NCBI GenBank assembly: GCA_009667805.1
Contig: RXON01001467.1
Coordinates: 53,554 to 117,553, forward strand
DNA from: Leptobrachium leishanense
Taxonomy: Eukaryota > Chordata > Amphibia > Anura > Megophryidae
Reading direction: 5' to 3'
DNA: 64,000 bases
Below the pieces are notes generated by a model, which was not told the origin of the DNA, ran no database searches, and worked only from the letters and a program-made list of their open reading frames with translations. Shown here one piece after another: positions 53,411 to 64,000 of this stretch. How positions within the stretch are numbered: position 1 is the first letter of the stretch; the number at the start of each line of letters is the position of its first letter. A program made the translations under genes and the position numbers.

Positions 53411-55330
53411 ACAGAACTGCCAGAAAAGGAGGGCGCACTCAAGGTCTTCGCTTTAAAAATAAAAGACTTTTAATCAAAGATGCACTAAAACCAACGTTTC
53501 GGCCTAAGCATAGGCCTTCTTCAAGGTAAAAACAAAACCGCATCATATTGCATTTTTATAGCTTAATAAATCATTACATTTAATTACATTTAATTACAAA
53601 AACATTACAAACCAGCTGGGTCCAATGTTGCGCCGGTTTCAGAGACGCCCTCCCGGAACCGGAAGTGACGTGTCGTCCTTTAGAAACGCGCAAATAACGT
53701 CCAACTAAAGACGTAAAGACATCAATCGTCATAGCAACCCGCCTGACATCCAAACAAAAACAAAAGCGCGGTGCCAAACTGACACCAATGCGGAGGGGAG
53801 CGCAGCAGAAGGGAAAAGAGTATTAAACTCACATATAACCCCAGATGATCCTCATTCCCATGTCCCAAAACTTAATCAGTGATCCCAAGGGCAACATGAA
53901 AAAGTGTATATATCTAAGAGACAACAAAATAAGTTGTCATGGCAACCTATTGCCTAGAATAGTTACTTAGTGAAAGGAGGGGGGAGGGGGGAAAAAAAGA
54001 ATTCCCCATTATGATTAAGTGATTAAGTTATTTATAACACTACGCACTATGTTATATTTATATGTGTATTATATGAAATAAAAAATTAAAAAAAGAAAAA
54101 ATAAATAAATATAAGAAATCTAAAAAATAAAAATCAAAAAATAAAAATAATAAAAATAAAAATAAAATGTGTAAAAAAAGGGAGAAAAGTGAAAAAATGT
54201 GTAAACAAGTATGGGAAAATATGTGCTAATTTAAGAAAACTGAGTGATTAAACGTGTATTAAATATACTTATAAAAATAAATAAAATAATAGCAAGGAAA
54301 AAGTAAAAGAAAATCATCCAGATCCATGAGGGATATCAGCGACTGTAAAGAAAAGATGTAAAGGACACATACTCATTAAGGCCATGTTTCTTTACAGTCG
54401 CTGATATCCCTCATGGATCTGGATGATTTTCTTTTACTTTTTCCTTGCTATTATTTTATTTATTTTTATAAGTATATTTAATACACGTTTAATCACTCAG
54501 TTTTCTTAAATTAGCACATATTTTCCCATACTTGTTTACACATTTTTTCACTTTTCTCCCTTTTTTTTACACATTTTATTTTTATTTTTATTATTTTTAT
54601 TTTTTGATTTTTATTTTTTATATTTCTTATATTTATTTATTTTTTCTTTTTTTAATTTTTTATTTCATATAATACACATATAAATATAACATAGTGCGTA
54701 GTGTTATAAATAACTTAATCACTTAATCATAATGGGGAATTCTTTTTTTCCCCCCTCCCCCCTCCTTTCACTAAGTAACTATTCTAGGCAATAGGTTGCC
54801 ATGACAACTTATTTTGTTGTCTCTTAGATATATACACTTTTTCATGTTGCCCTTGGGATCACTGATTAAGTTTTGGGACATGGGAATGAGGATCATCTGG
54901 GGTTATATGTGAGTTTAATACTCTTTTCCCTTCTGCTGCGCTCCCCTCCGCATTGGTGTCAGTTTGGCACCCCGCTTTTGTTTTTGTTTGGATGTCAGGC
55001 GGGTTGCTATGACGATTGATGTCTTTACGTCTTTAGTTGGACGTTATTTGCGCGTTTCTAAAGGACGACACGTCACTTCCGGTTCCGGGAGGGCGTCTCT
55101 GAAACCGGCGCAACATTGGACCCGGCTGGTTTGTAATGTTTTTGTAATTAAATGTAATTAAATGTAATGATTTATTAAGCTATAAAAATGCAATATGATG
55201 CGGTTTTGTTTTTACCTTGAAGAAGGCCTATGCTTAGGCCGAAACGTTGGTTTTAGTGCATCTTTGATTAAAAGTCTTTTATTTTTAAAGCGAAGACCTT
55301 GAGTGCGCCCTCCTTTTCTGGCAGTTCTGT
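53411..55330. mobile_element. 1.9-kb near-perfect palindrome (fold-back element)
   Basis: Arms at 53411-54353 and 54387-55330, about 943 bp each, around a 33-nt loop. They differ at only a few positions (for example near 53620/55122 and 53767/54973), so the structure is recent but not a simple duplicate read. Each arm ends GTGCGCCCTCCTTTTCTGGC (read outward) and holds a TTGAAGAAGGCC...GGCCGAAACGTTGG motif (53491-53526 and 55215-55250). The 65-codon frame in each arm is mirror-identical apart from single changes and has no known family. Confidence 0.9.
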
Positions 55331-55499
55331 ATATATATATATATATTCATACAGGAAATTAAAAATATCTATCAATTCTCTCCTTTGATCACATATCACC
55401 TGTGATCACTAATTAAGGGATAAAACTAAACTAGACTAGTGAACCTGTTAAATTTGGGGTCACAGTGTCATCATGTTATACCTACAGTATAAGTCATTC

Positions 55500-55980
55500 C
55501 GATGCTCAGAAGGTAAGAAGGAGAGGTTAGTAACTACTCATAAGAGGGGAACGATGGAAAGGAATCAAGGTAGGTGGGGGTGGAAGTGCAGGATAGCCTG
55601 GCATTATAAGTGATTTAGAAACGCAAAATTTCTCAAGGCACAGCATCAGCAATTTGTAAAAAATGGTAATAACAATCATAACGAGATACATTAAACCATG
55701 TAAAATAGTTGAACCTAGGCTACCAAAACTAGAACTAAGGCCAAAGGCCCAATCAAAGGGACTTCATACTTTCCTGAGTTGGGTCTGAATTTCCTCAATA
55801 TCATGTACGTCCTGTGAAACTTCACCTGAAATGTCATCAATGGGTCAAATTAAGAAGACCGCATACACCACCCTCCTTCATTAACAAATAATCAAGGGCC
55901 TTACGATTCTGGATTACTGCATTTCTGATTTGACGTTGCTCATCAGAAAGAACTGCTAGAGCATGTGTATACTGTGATAG
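55500..55980 (-). pseudogene. Env transmembrane-subunit remnant of the second provirus
   Basis: Parallel to 10690-11170: membrane anchor and cytoplasmic tail sequence near 55700-55560 and part of the TM ectodomain to 55980. Small deletions (for example near 55760 and 55838) break the frame. No gag or pol of this copy is in the window. Confidence 0.75.
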
Positions 55981-56055
55981 TCTGTCCAGTTAATCTCCCT
56001 TCAAACAGCACATCTCCTTCAGTACATACACAAACACACACACACACACACACAC

Positions 56056-57551
56056 TAGGGATGAGCCGAACACTCCCCGAGCTCGGTTCGAAGCCGAACC
56101 CGAACTTTCCAAATGTTCAGATCCGAACCCGAACCCGAACTCAAACCCCATACAAGTCAATGGGGCTGAAAATTCGGTTTTTAGAGTGCCCTCCAAGAGG
56201 GCATATATGCTAGATATTTGCCATAAAAGGTGTATGGGGGTCCGGGTAGTGCCCTGGGGGACAGGAAACAAGGACAAAAAGTTAAAAAAAAAAGTTTTTA
56301 AAGGGACAGTGAGTTTTCCATGAAATAAGGTTTAAAAATATAAACGAAAAATTACTTCAGATATCGTGCCTAGGAGGTCCCCATAACCTGCCCGTGAAGT
56401 GGCGGATTTCTAGGATGTATAGAAATGTGTGAAAACCAAAAAATGACATTTCAAATTACGGTAAATGCTTTTCCTTTAATCTATCCATAAACAACTGCTT
56501 GGGGCGGCAGTCCGTATGAAAAGAGGAGACATTTTTGGACACGCAGAAAAAGTTTATTGATTTTTTTGGCGGTGAAAAGCAGGAGAATGACTGGAGAATG
56601 GAAAATTCTAGACCAAATAGCCGATTTGGAAAGTGAGATAAGTGGGAGAATTTTTCTGGTTTGGCTATTTTGACCTAGAATATTCTCTTCAGTCTTTCTC
56701 CTGAGTTTCACCTTTCTCTGAATAACCCTGTCAGGGTTATTCAGAGAGCGGTGAAAAGCAGGAGAATAACTGGAGAAGTGAAAATTCTAGGTCAAAATAG
56801 CCAAACCAGAAAAATTCTCCCATTTAGGCTAGGGTCAGACTAGTGAATTTTTAACATGCGTTTAGGCGCACTTAATCACGGCCGCGCTAGCAGCAAATGA
56901 CGGGCAATGACAGCCAATATACGAAGTACGGTCGCACGAAAGTCCGGCTGCGCAACGCAAGTGGAAAATGAAAGCATTTTTTCGAGAACGCAGAACTGCT
57001 AGTACTGACGTACAGAGTGCGCTGCGTCCACTAGCGGCGTGTGTGCGTGATTTGGAGACGTCAGACCCTGCTCATGTCCGGCCAACATAACGTCCAAACA
57101 CCCAAAGTTTCCTGGTTTGGATCCGTAAAAAATCACGCACAAAAATGCGCATCGTATAACCGTTTTCGCGCATCCTGTGAAAAAATAAGGCAATGCGTTC
57201 GGACGCACTTTTTGACGGTCGCTGTGAAAAATGCGTTAGTCTGACCGTAGCCTTATCTCACTTTCCAAATCGGCTATTTGGTCCAGATTGTTCTCTTTTC
57301 CTGCCATTCTCCTGGTTTTCACCTTTCTCTGAACAACCCTGAGAGAGAGGTGAAAGCCAGGAGAACTGGCAGGAGAAGAGAACAATCTAGACCAAATAGC
57401 CGATTTGGAAAGTGAGTTAAATGGGAGAATTTTTCTGGTTTGGCTATTTTGACCTAGAATTTTCACTTCTCCAGTTATTCTCCTGCTTTTCACCGCTCTC
57501 TGAATAACCCTGTGAATGTTTAATCCCGAGGTGAAAAATAACATTGCTTAA
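56056..57551 (-). mobile_element. Non-autonomous hAT relative, 3' end at left, truncated on right
   Basis: Starts TAGGGATGAGCCGAACAC at 56056, after a (CA)n tract, and follows the hAT 3' end to about 56572. It then switches to blocks (GGTGAAAAGCAGGAGAATGA and related) that alternate in orientation and match 61350-61880 of the copy at 60844. A complete TTA-target element is inserted at 56827-57252. The 5' end is lost where another element begins at 57552. Confidence 0.8.
56827..57252. mobile_element. TTA-target inverted-repeat element (MITE), complete
   Basis: Ends GGCTAGGGTCAGACTAG and, inverted, GGCTACGGTCAGACTAACG, flanked by TTA at 56824-56826 and 57253-57255. 426 bp. The related sequence at 61440-61455 (TCTCATTTATCTCACTTTCC) shows the unoccupied site. 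Confidence 0.88.
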
Positions 57552-57750
57552 GGCTGGGGTCAGACGAGCGCAGTTATCACGTCCGTGTTGCCGCACATTT
57601 TTACGTCCGCGGCAGCATAGCATTCTGACCAATGGAGCCCACACACGAAGTACGTCCAAACAGAAGTGCGTATGCATGGCGGACGCAGCAAACGGACGCA
57701 GGTTAGGCAAGAGCATAATACTGCTAGAACGGACGTGCGGTTAACACCAG
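57552..57750. mobile_element. Truncated TTA-target inverted-repeat element
   Basis: Starts GGCTGGGGTCAGACGAGCGC after TTA and is colinear with the reverse complement of 600-803. It ends where the TTAA element copy D begins, so copy D either inserted into it or replaced its other half. Confidence 0.8.
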
Positions 57751-57754
57751 TTAA

Positions 57755-58661
57755 CCACTTGGCTGCTATGGACGCGCTCAGCGCGTCCAGCCAAGTGGTT
57801 CTCCTGTGCGCGTCCATGCACAGGAGGCAGCAATCCGCCGGATTCTGGCGGATTGCTGTGCCCCCCGGTGCGGGCTGACATCTTGGATGTCAGCCCAGAA
57901 CTCCGGGACCCCGTCGGAGCAATTAGAGGTCATCGTGGCGGCGCGATGACATCTAATTCAGGTGCCTCCCCGCATGTGCGGAGGAAGCGCCTGAAAGGGA
58001 GGGGGGGGAGGTCCTTCGGACCTCTCTCCCTCCCGATCGTCGGGGGGCATAGGGTTAATCCAGGCACCATTTGGAAGGGCACAGCCTGCCCTTCCAAACG
58101 GTGGCTGTGATTAACCCCTGGGGAGCTGGATCACGAATCGGCGCTGAAAAGCGCCGGATCGTGATCCTCTCCTGCAGCTGGCCGACATCTTGGATGTTGG
58201 CCAAGCCTCCAGGAACTCCCCCTGAGGACTGGCGTCATTGTGCGTAGCACGATGACGCCAGTCCTGGAGTTAACCCCTAGCTGCCGCCAATGGTGGAGAT
58301 AGGGGGTTCATTGGAACCCCCTCTCTCCCGATCCGTGGCAGCTAGGGGTTAATGTTTGATATCGTTGGATCGGCCAGAGAATGGCCTTTCCAAGGATACC
58401 AAACATGAGCATGAAAAATGTTTTTAAAAAAAAAAAAGTTTTTTTTTGTTTTTGTTTTGTTAATGCAGCAATATTGCTCCCATTTCAATTATAATGTGAA
58501 CAATGATGCTGCACTAACGATTTTTGTATGCGGTGCGTTTGTTAAAAAAAGTGAAATTTCCCCCCCAAAAAAATGTAACGAGACCCCATTTCTAATTTTT
58601 TTAACAAGCGCACCCCATACAAAATATAACCGCAAACGATCGCATGTTAAAATGTGAAAAA
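57755..58661 (-). mobile_element. TTAA-target element, copy D, truncated
   Basis: Left TTAA at 57751-57754, then CCACTTGGCTGCTATGG and the same hairpin chain as copy C (57755-58355), followed by the A/T-rich part. It breaks off near 58661, within the TTAAAATGTGAAAAAAAC block, about 250 bp short of the expected end. Confidence 0.84.
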
Positions 58662-58879
58662 AACTTGGCTTTGAGCGCTGATATCTCACCAAGTCACTTC
58701 TGATGGAGCAGACACGGAGTCACTGAGCCACAGAAATAATCATTTTACTTAAACAACACATTTTTCAGTGTTATCCAGCGCTGGAGTCATTAATAAATTA
58801 GTTACAGCGGACATCTAAGAAACTGTAACAGCCGAATAGTCACTTTTACAGTGACTCTGATACAGTAACTATCTCTCCA
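58662..58879. other. No gene recognised
   Basis: Transition between TTAA copy D and the 35-bp minisatellite. Contains degenerate precursors of the minisatellite (AGTTACAGCGGACATCTAAG near 58800). Confidence 0.4.
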
Positions 58880-59965
58880 TGAAGTGTAACAGCAGACTTC
58901 GGCAGAGAGATACAGGTACTGTAACAGCAGACTTCGGCAGAGAGATACAGTTACTGTAACAGCAGACTTCGGCAGAGAGATACAGTTACTGTAACAGCAG
59001 ACATCGGCAGAGAGATACAGTAACTGTAACAGCAGACATCGGCAGAGAGATACAGTTACTGTAACAGCAGACATCGGCAGAGAGATACAGTTACTGTAAC
59101 AGCAGACATCGGCAGAGAGATACAGTAACTGTAACAGCAGACATCGGCTGAGAGATACAGTTACTGTAACAGCAGACATCGCAGAGAGATACAGTAACTG
59201 TAACAGCAGACTTCGGCAGAGAGATACAGTTACTGTAACAGCAGACTCGGCAGAGAGATACAGTTACTGTAACAGCAGACATCGGCAGAGAGATACAGTA
59301 ACTGTAACAGCAGACTTCGGCAGAGAGATACAGTTACTGTAACAGCAGACTTCGGCAGAGAGATACAGTTACTGTAACAGCAGACATCGGCAGAGAGATA
59401 CAGGTACTGTAACAGCAGACTTCGGCAGAGAGATACAGTTACTGTAACAGCAGACTTCGGCAGAGAGATACAGTTACTGTAACAGCAGACATCGGCAGAG
59501 AGATACAGTAACTGTAACAGCAGACTTCGGCAGAGAGATACAGTTACTGTAACAGCAGACTTCGGCAGAGAGATACAGTTACTGTAACAGCAGACATCGG
59601 CAGAGAGATACAGTAACTGTAACAGCAGACATCGGCTGAGAGATACAGTTACTGTAACAGCAGACATCGGCTGAGAGATACAGTAACTGTAACAGCAGAC
59701 ATCGGCAGAGAGATACAGTAACTGTAACAGCAGACATCGGCAGAGAGATACAGTTACTGTAACAGCAGACTTTGGCAGAGAGATACAGTAACTGTAACAG
59801 CAGACATCGGCAGAGAGATACAGTTACTGTAACAGCAGACATCGGCAGAGAGATACAGTTACTGTAACAGCAGACATCGGCAGAGAGATACAGTTACAGT
59901 AACAGCAGACTTCGGCAGAGAGATACAGTTACAGTAACAGCAGACTTCGGCAGAGATACAGTAAC
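58880..59965. repeat. 35-bp minisatellite, ~31 copies
   Basis: The unit joins ACAGTTACTGTAACAGCAGA with CATCGGCAGAGAGAT; ACATCGG alternates with ACTTCGG, and GTTACTG with GTAACTG. Each unit contains the near-palindrome ACAGTTACTGT. The minus-strand frames repeat every 35 residues (three units) and are products of the repeat. Confidence 0.95.
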
Positions 59966-59984
59966 ACAAGCAGCTGATCTCTGG

Positions 59985-60131
59985 GCTCAGAGATGCATTT
60001 GATTTTCGGGAGTAAAGAAATTCGTTTAAATACGAAAGAAATCTAAACGAATATCGTGGGCAACTAAATGAATTTCATTTTAGGACGAATTCATTCATCC
60101 AAAACGAAATTTTGTGGTGTGCACATGTCTA
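59985..60131 (-). mobile_element. Terminal part of another hAT-like element
   Basis: Ends GTGTGCACATGTCTAG at 60131, at the junction with integrase sequence, and is full of ATTCGTTT and AAACGAAT motifs in both orientations, a typical subterminal pattern. The opposite end was not found, so the 35-bp minisatellite may lie within it or have replaced it. Confidence 0.5.
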
Positions 60132-60843
60132 GTGAGTATCCGGTAGCCTCACTGCGTGTGCAATTATAAGCATGTACGACTTTTCCCAATGAGTTCTTCC
60201 AGTCGGTCTTCCCTTTTTTTTTCAGAGTTCTCAACATGGATAGCAGTGTCCTGTTGAACCTTTCAACTTGGCTATTTCCTTGAGCGTGATATGGTGTTGT
60301 ATGAGAGCCACGGACTCCAGAGAGTTCTTTCAGCCTTGTCAACATCTGATTCTCAAACTCTTTTCCCATATCATGGTGGATCTTGCTCGGGAACCCAAAC
60401 TTGAGTGCAAAATCATTAAAGATCTTCTCTGCTACAGTCTTGGCGGCTTTGTTCTTTGTGGCATAGGCCTGTGCGAACCAGGTGTAGTGATCCATGACTA
60501 CTAGGATGTATTCATATCCTTGTTTACATGTCTCCAAGTGCAGGAGGTCTATGGATACCATTTCAAATGGATAGGTTGTGATAATGGAAGTCAACGGTGC
60601 TCTAGTAGACTTATTGGGCTTCTTTTTAAGACATTCACAGACTCTGGTCATGAAGTGTTCCACATCCTTCTGCATGTGTTGCCAGTATAATCTCTCTCTA
60701 ATCAAAGTGAGGGTCCTTTCAACACCAAGGTGTCCCATTTCTTGGTGTAATTCTTTGAATATGAGTGGGTGGTACTCTTTGGGCAGGATAAGTTGATCTC
60801 GTTCTGACTTTTTTCTACGTAACACTCCATCTTTGTTCACATA
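60132..60843 (-). pseudogene. Ty3/gypsy integrase, interrupted by a hAT relative
   Basis: The minus-strand frame gives an integrase zinc region (HQEMGHLGVERTLTLI with both His, then CECLKKK with both Cys), the first catalytic D in VSIDLLHLE, the second in HHDMGKEFENQ, and E in SQVERFNRTLL, followed by the start of the C-terminal domain (VVHAYNCTRSEATG). It stops at 60132 where the hAT-like end begins. The upstream part of the same polyprotein resumes at 63768-64000. It differs clearly from the chromovirus integrase and comes from a separate gypsy lineage. Confidence 0.87.
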
Positions 60844-63759
60844 TAGGGATGAGCTGTTTGGTTCGATCAGTTCGGAGTTCGATTCGAACTTTGGTCGTTC
60901 GAAAGTTCGCGAACTTCGAACTTTTTGGGTGTGTTCGGTTCGAGTTCGCAAAATAAAGAAATTTTGAAAAAAGTATAAAAAATGCTTAAAAAAATACTAA
61001 AAAATCTAGGAATAAAGGGACTCTTTACTGCAGAATATTATAAGCAATGGTTTATTAGATATTGAATTAAAACTAATGTGTACGTGCAAAGATTCTCACC
61101 TCTAAATGACCTGTGTTTCTCAAACGGCAAACACCAGGTGTTTTTTGTCTGGTGTAATGAATTTGATACATTGTATGTAGAATGAAGGTGTGGTGTATCT
61201 GCTTCTGTTCTGAGTGAGAAGTGTTAATTTCTCTCCTAAAACTACTTCTAATATGCTGCATTTAACTGCTGTGTGAAAAAAATACAAAATTTCCTCATTG
61301 CCCGCTTTTAACATCTAAAGCAATGTTATTTTTCACCTCGGGATTAAACATTCACAGGATTATTCAGAGAGCGGTGAAAAGCAGGAGAATAACTGGAGAA
61401 GTGAAAATTCTAGGTCAAAATAGCCAAACCATAAAAATTCTCTCATTTATCTCACTTTCCAAATCAGCTATTTTGACCTAGAATTTTCCATTCTCCAGTC
61501 ATTCTCCTGCTTTTCACCTCTCTCTGAATAACCCTGACAGGGTTATTCAGAGAAAGGTGAAACTCTTGAGAATGACTAGAGAAGAGAAAATTCTAGGACA
61601 AAATAGCCAAACCAGAAAAATTCTCCCATTTCTCTCACTTTCCAAATAGGCTATTTGGTCTAGATTGTTCTCTTCTCCTGCCAGTTCTCCTGGCTTTCAC
61701 CTCTCTCTCAGGGTTGTTCAGAGAAAGGTGAAAACCAGGAGAATGGCAGGAAAAGAGAACAATCTGGACCAAATAGCCGATTTGGAAAGTGAGATAAATG
61801 GGAGAATTTTTCTGGCTTGGCTATTTTGACCTAGAATTTTCACTTCTCCAGTCATTCTCCTGAGTTTCACCGCTCTCTGAATAACCCTGAGAGTCATAAA
61901 ACACAATCGGCCACAATACTCAGCCACTAATTGGGTTAGTCGAGACTCATAGGAAATGTAGTTCAAAAACAACTGGATGGCCAAGGTTGCTGCACCTCTG
62001 AATTATAAACATACAGGGTTATCCAAAGAGATCCGAATGGCTGGAGAAAGGTAACCAAACGCTGAAAATCAGCATTCAGTTACCTTTCCTGCCATTCGGC
62101 TATCCAGAGAGCAGGCAATTCACCAAATCCTGGCGAATTGCCTGCACATATGGTGCCTGTTCGGTGCCTGTTCGAGGGCAGTGAAATCCCCATGAAAAAG
62201 CAATGCTTCGTCTATTCAGAGAACACAAACCAGCAGTGAAAGGTTCCCCTAATGCCCTACCATTCCGTGGTTTAATTCGGCAGGTTTATTCAGGCGAATC
62301 CCATAGGCTTCAATGTTAAAAATATTCCCGTTTTTTAATGCAATATCTAATAAACCGTTCAGTATAAAATTCTGCAGCAAAAAGTCTCTTTATAAAATTT
62401 TTTAGCATATTTTAAGCATTTTCCTGTTTTTTTTTTTTTTATTGTTTCTGTAACAGCCCTTTTTATTATCATTCATTGGATTTTATATGTAAATTTCAGA
62501 CATTTTCGCTCAGTAGTTTCTTTGCAAACAGCGTTTCACTTTTCAAACATTCAAGCAAACTGTTTTGCTAATTTATTCACTCCATTCGTCTGCGGTGTCG
62601 ACTTTTTCCGGCGGCTTCGCTGCGTGTGATCGTCTCCTGCTCGGCTTTTTCTGGCGGGTTAATCTAGATGTTTTTGCGGGTTTTCGGCGTGCATTCGCCA
62701 GGTTTTGCGGTTAGTTTTCGGCGGGTTTGCGGCGACCTTTCCCTGCAATTTGGGAACCCTGTGGTGCTTGCTGAATACACCGCAGGGTCGCCGAACTGGG
62801 AATCGTCAAAACAAACCGAATTGAAGAGAACGAAAAGTCACCGAACGTGCGGTGATTTTTCAATTCTAGTGAAATTTTGATGTGTCTGAAATTGAAACTT
62901 ACGTGACAACTCTTATTTTTTTTTTCGTTAATTTATATTTGTTAAATACAGTTAATTTTAATTTGTTTAATAGAGTTAATATAAAATGGTTTATTACAGT
63001 TTATTTATATTTATTTTACCTTTACTATTGGTGCTTTTCAAACTTTATTCTTAAAAAGAAATTTAGCAGTTTCATGTTGTGTAGTTTTTTTTTTGGGGGG
63101 GTGCAAGTAGCTGGTCTTGCCTAGGGCGCAAAATAGTCTAGCACCAGCCCTGACCGCATGGTCCACCACTGCACTCTTCCACAATACCACAGAGGGGTTA
63201 CTGTATGATGGCACTTGCAGGCCTGGCACCAAAGGCACAATATTTGGGTGCACTGCCACTGACGCCTGTACCAGATTCATATCCTCAGATGGGTTACTGT
63301 GTGACGGTCAGAGGGGTTACAGACTGCCGCCCCAAGCAGTTGTTTATGGATAGATTAAAGTTAAAGCATTTACCGTCATATGAAACGTCATTTTTTGGTT
63401 TTTACATATTTCTATACATCCTAGAAATCCGCCACTTCACGGGCAGGTTATGGGGACCTCCTAGGCACGATATTTGAAGGAATTTTTCGTTTTTATTTTT
63501 AACCCTTATTTCATGGAAAACTCACTGTCCCTTTAAAAACTTTTTTTTTTTTACTTTTTGTCCTTGTTTCCTGTCCCCCCAGGGCACTACCCGGACACCC
63601 ATACACCTTTTATGGCAAATATCTAGCATATATGCCCTCTTGGAGGGCACTCTAAAAACCGAATTTTCAGCCCCATTGACTTGTATTGAGTTCGAATTCG
63701 AACATTTGGAAAGTTCGAGTTCGAATGCGAACCGAACTCGGGTGTTCGGCTCATTCCTA
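60844..63759 (+). mobile_element. Non-autonomous hAT relative inserted in gypsy integrase gene
   Basis: Starts TAGGGATGAGCTGTTTGG and ends GTTCGGCTCATTCCTA. Flanks are TTCACATA (60836-60843) and TGCACATA (63760-63767), an 8-bp duplication with one mismatch. The interior has no transposase. It contains inverted blocks of the GGTGAAAAGCAGGAG type (61360-61890), a stretch of unrecognised sequence (62000-63120), then the subterminal and terminal 3' sequence shared with the autonomous copies (63150-63759). Confidence 0.88.
62000..63120 (+). other. Interior of the hAT relative without recognised genes
   Basis: Includes two A/T-rich parts and a G/C-rich patch at 62580-62870 with GGCGGGTT and CGGCG motifs. 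A 70-codon frame at 62668 has no family. I see no transposase-derived sequence. Confidence 0.4.
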
Positions 63760-63767
63760 TGCACATA

Positions 63768-64000
63768 CAGTTTTGTCCATTGTTTCAGTAATGACTGGAC
63801 ATCTGGGTGTTCTGTCTTTTGGACCTTGTTTCCTGGACACTGATTTTTTGACTTGTATCTTAGAACTCTTCCAATGATGGGGTCTTTTTCTTGGGACTTT
63901 CGAATCTGCTCCGTAGTCAAGGGACTAGTAGCTGTACTAGGGGTTGCATCTTGTACCAGTTCCAGTGCACTTGTGAAAACTGTTCCTATCCCCTGGGACG
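63768..64000 (-). pseudogene. Gypsy polyprotein, segment before the integrase
   Basis: The minus-strand frame (TTEQIRKSQEKDPIIGRVLR and onward to QWTKLYV) is the linker between RNase H and the integrase zinc region of the gypsy element at 60132-60843. It runs to the window edge, so the upstream RNase H and RT lie outside. The two parts are separated only by the hAT relative. Confidence 0.8.

Larger units (their letters stand above)
52762..55980 (-). mobile_element. 3' fragment of a second provirus, related to 9890-19453
   Basis: 52762-53330 and 55345-55374 together form an LTR related to that of the first provirus (shared CCAGTGA, GAACTTGAGTGAGAATAA, GATTACAAACCAATA-type blocks). After the LTR end at 55374, the sequence continues TTTGATCACATATCACCTGTGATCAC and then the C-terminal env region, colinear with 10541-11170 but with deletions. 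It stops at about 55980. It is older than the first copy. A palindromic element interrupts the LTR. Confidence 0.8.

Noticed and set aside
53580..55161. Identical 65-codon frames in the two palindrome arms as a duplicated gene
   Set aside because: Mirror-image identity is expected from the palindrome; the peptide has no recognised family or start context.
58802..59842. Cys/Leu-rich repetitive minus-strand proteins
   Set aside because: A 35-residue period equals three 35-bp units; product of the minisatellite.
58880..59965. CRISPR array
   Set aside because: Units are contiguous with no unique spacers, and the context is a vertebrate genome.

Overview
The window looks like intergenic DNA from a large, repeat-rich vertebrate genome, most probably an amphibian (likely a frog). 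The evidence is the mix of elements: CR1- and L2-type LINEs, a DIRS-like gag, a Tf1/sushi-type chromovirus with a chromodomain, a gamma/epsilon-like endogenous retrovirus, BED-finger hAT transposons, TTAA-target and TTA-target inverted-repeat elements, interstitial telomere-like satellite, and one well-formed WAP (four-disulfide core) exon. The species call is inference. No bacterial features, CRISPR arrays, rRNA or tRNA genes were seen.

Layout. 1-7.6 kb: end of a hAT copy, telomere-like satellite, a ~320-bp tandem repeat split by a 21-bp minisatellite plus a chain of hairpins (5556-6062), and a CR1 LINE fragment. 7.6-21 kb: a degenerate hAT (7643-21020) containing a full-length provirus on the minus strand (9890-19453; LTR-gag-pro-pol-env-LTR, 5-bp target duplication). 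21-29.3 kb: a 23-bp minisatellite split by a more complete hAT on the minus strand (21747-27842, 8-bp target duplication), itself carrying a TTAA element. 29.3-32.5 kb: DIRS-like gag remnant and a second TTAA element. 32.5-37 kb: the most gene-like stretch, with one WAP exon bounded by phase-1 splice sites, and a probable solo LTR. 37-39.5 kb: L2-type LINE. 39.7-50 kb: a non-autonomous LTR element whose 5' LTR holds a SINE and whose 3' LTR is split by another insertion, which in turn contains an almost intact chromovirus (42706-48353). 50.3-52.7 kb: a TTA-target inverted-repeat element with a nested TTAA element. 52.8-56 kb: 3' end of a second provirus split by a 1.9-kb near-perfect palindrome. 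56-60 kb: hAT and inverted-repeat fragments and a 35-bp minisatellite. 60-64 kb: a Ty3/gypsy integrase gene split by a non-autonomous hAT relative.

How the parts relate. Almost everything is nested insertion, and several nestings are supported by target-site duplications or by an unoccupied paralogous site in this same window. The points most worth following are: a 10-nt complementarity between the chromovirus LTR and the sequence just after it, suggesting self-primed reverse transcription; long chains of consecutive hairpins filling the TTAA elements, with paired base changes between copies; hammerhead-like cores in two unrelated-looking elements; and repeated frame breaks beside homopolymers in otherwise young elements, which may be assembly errors rather than decay.
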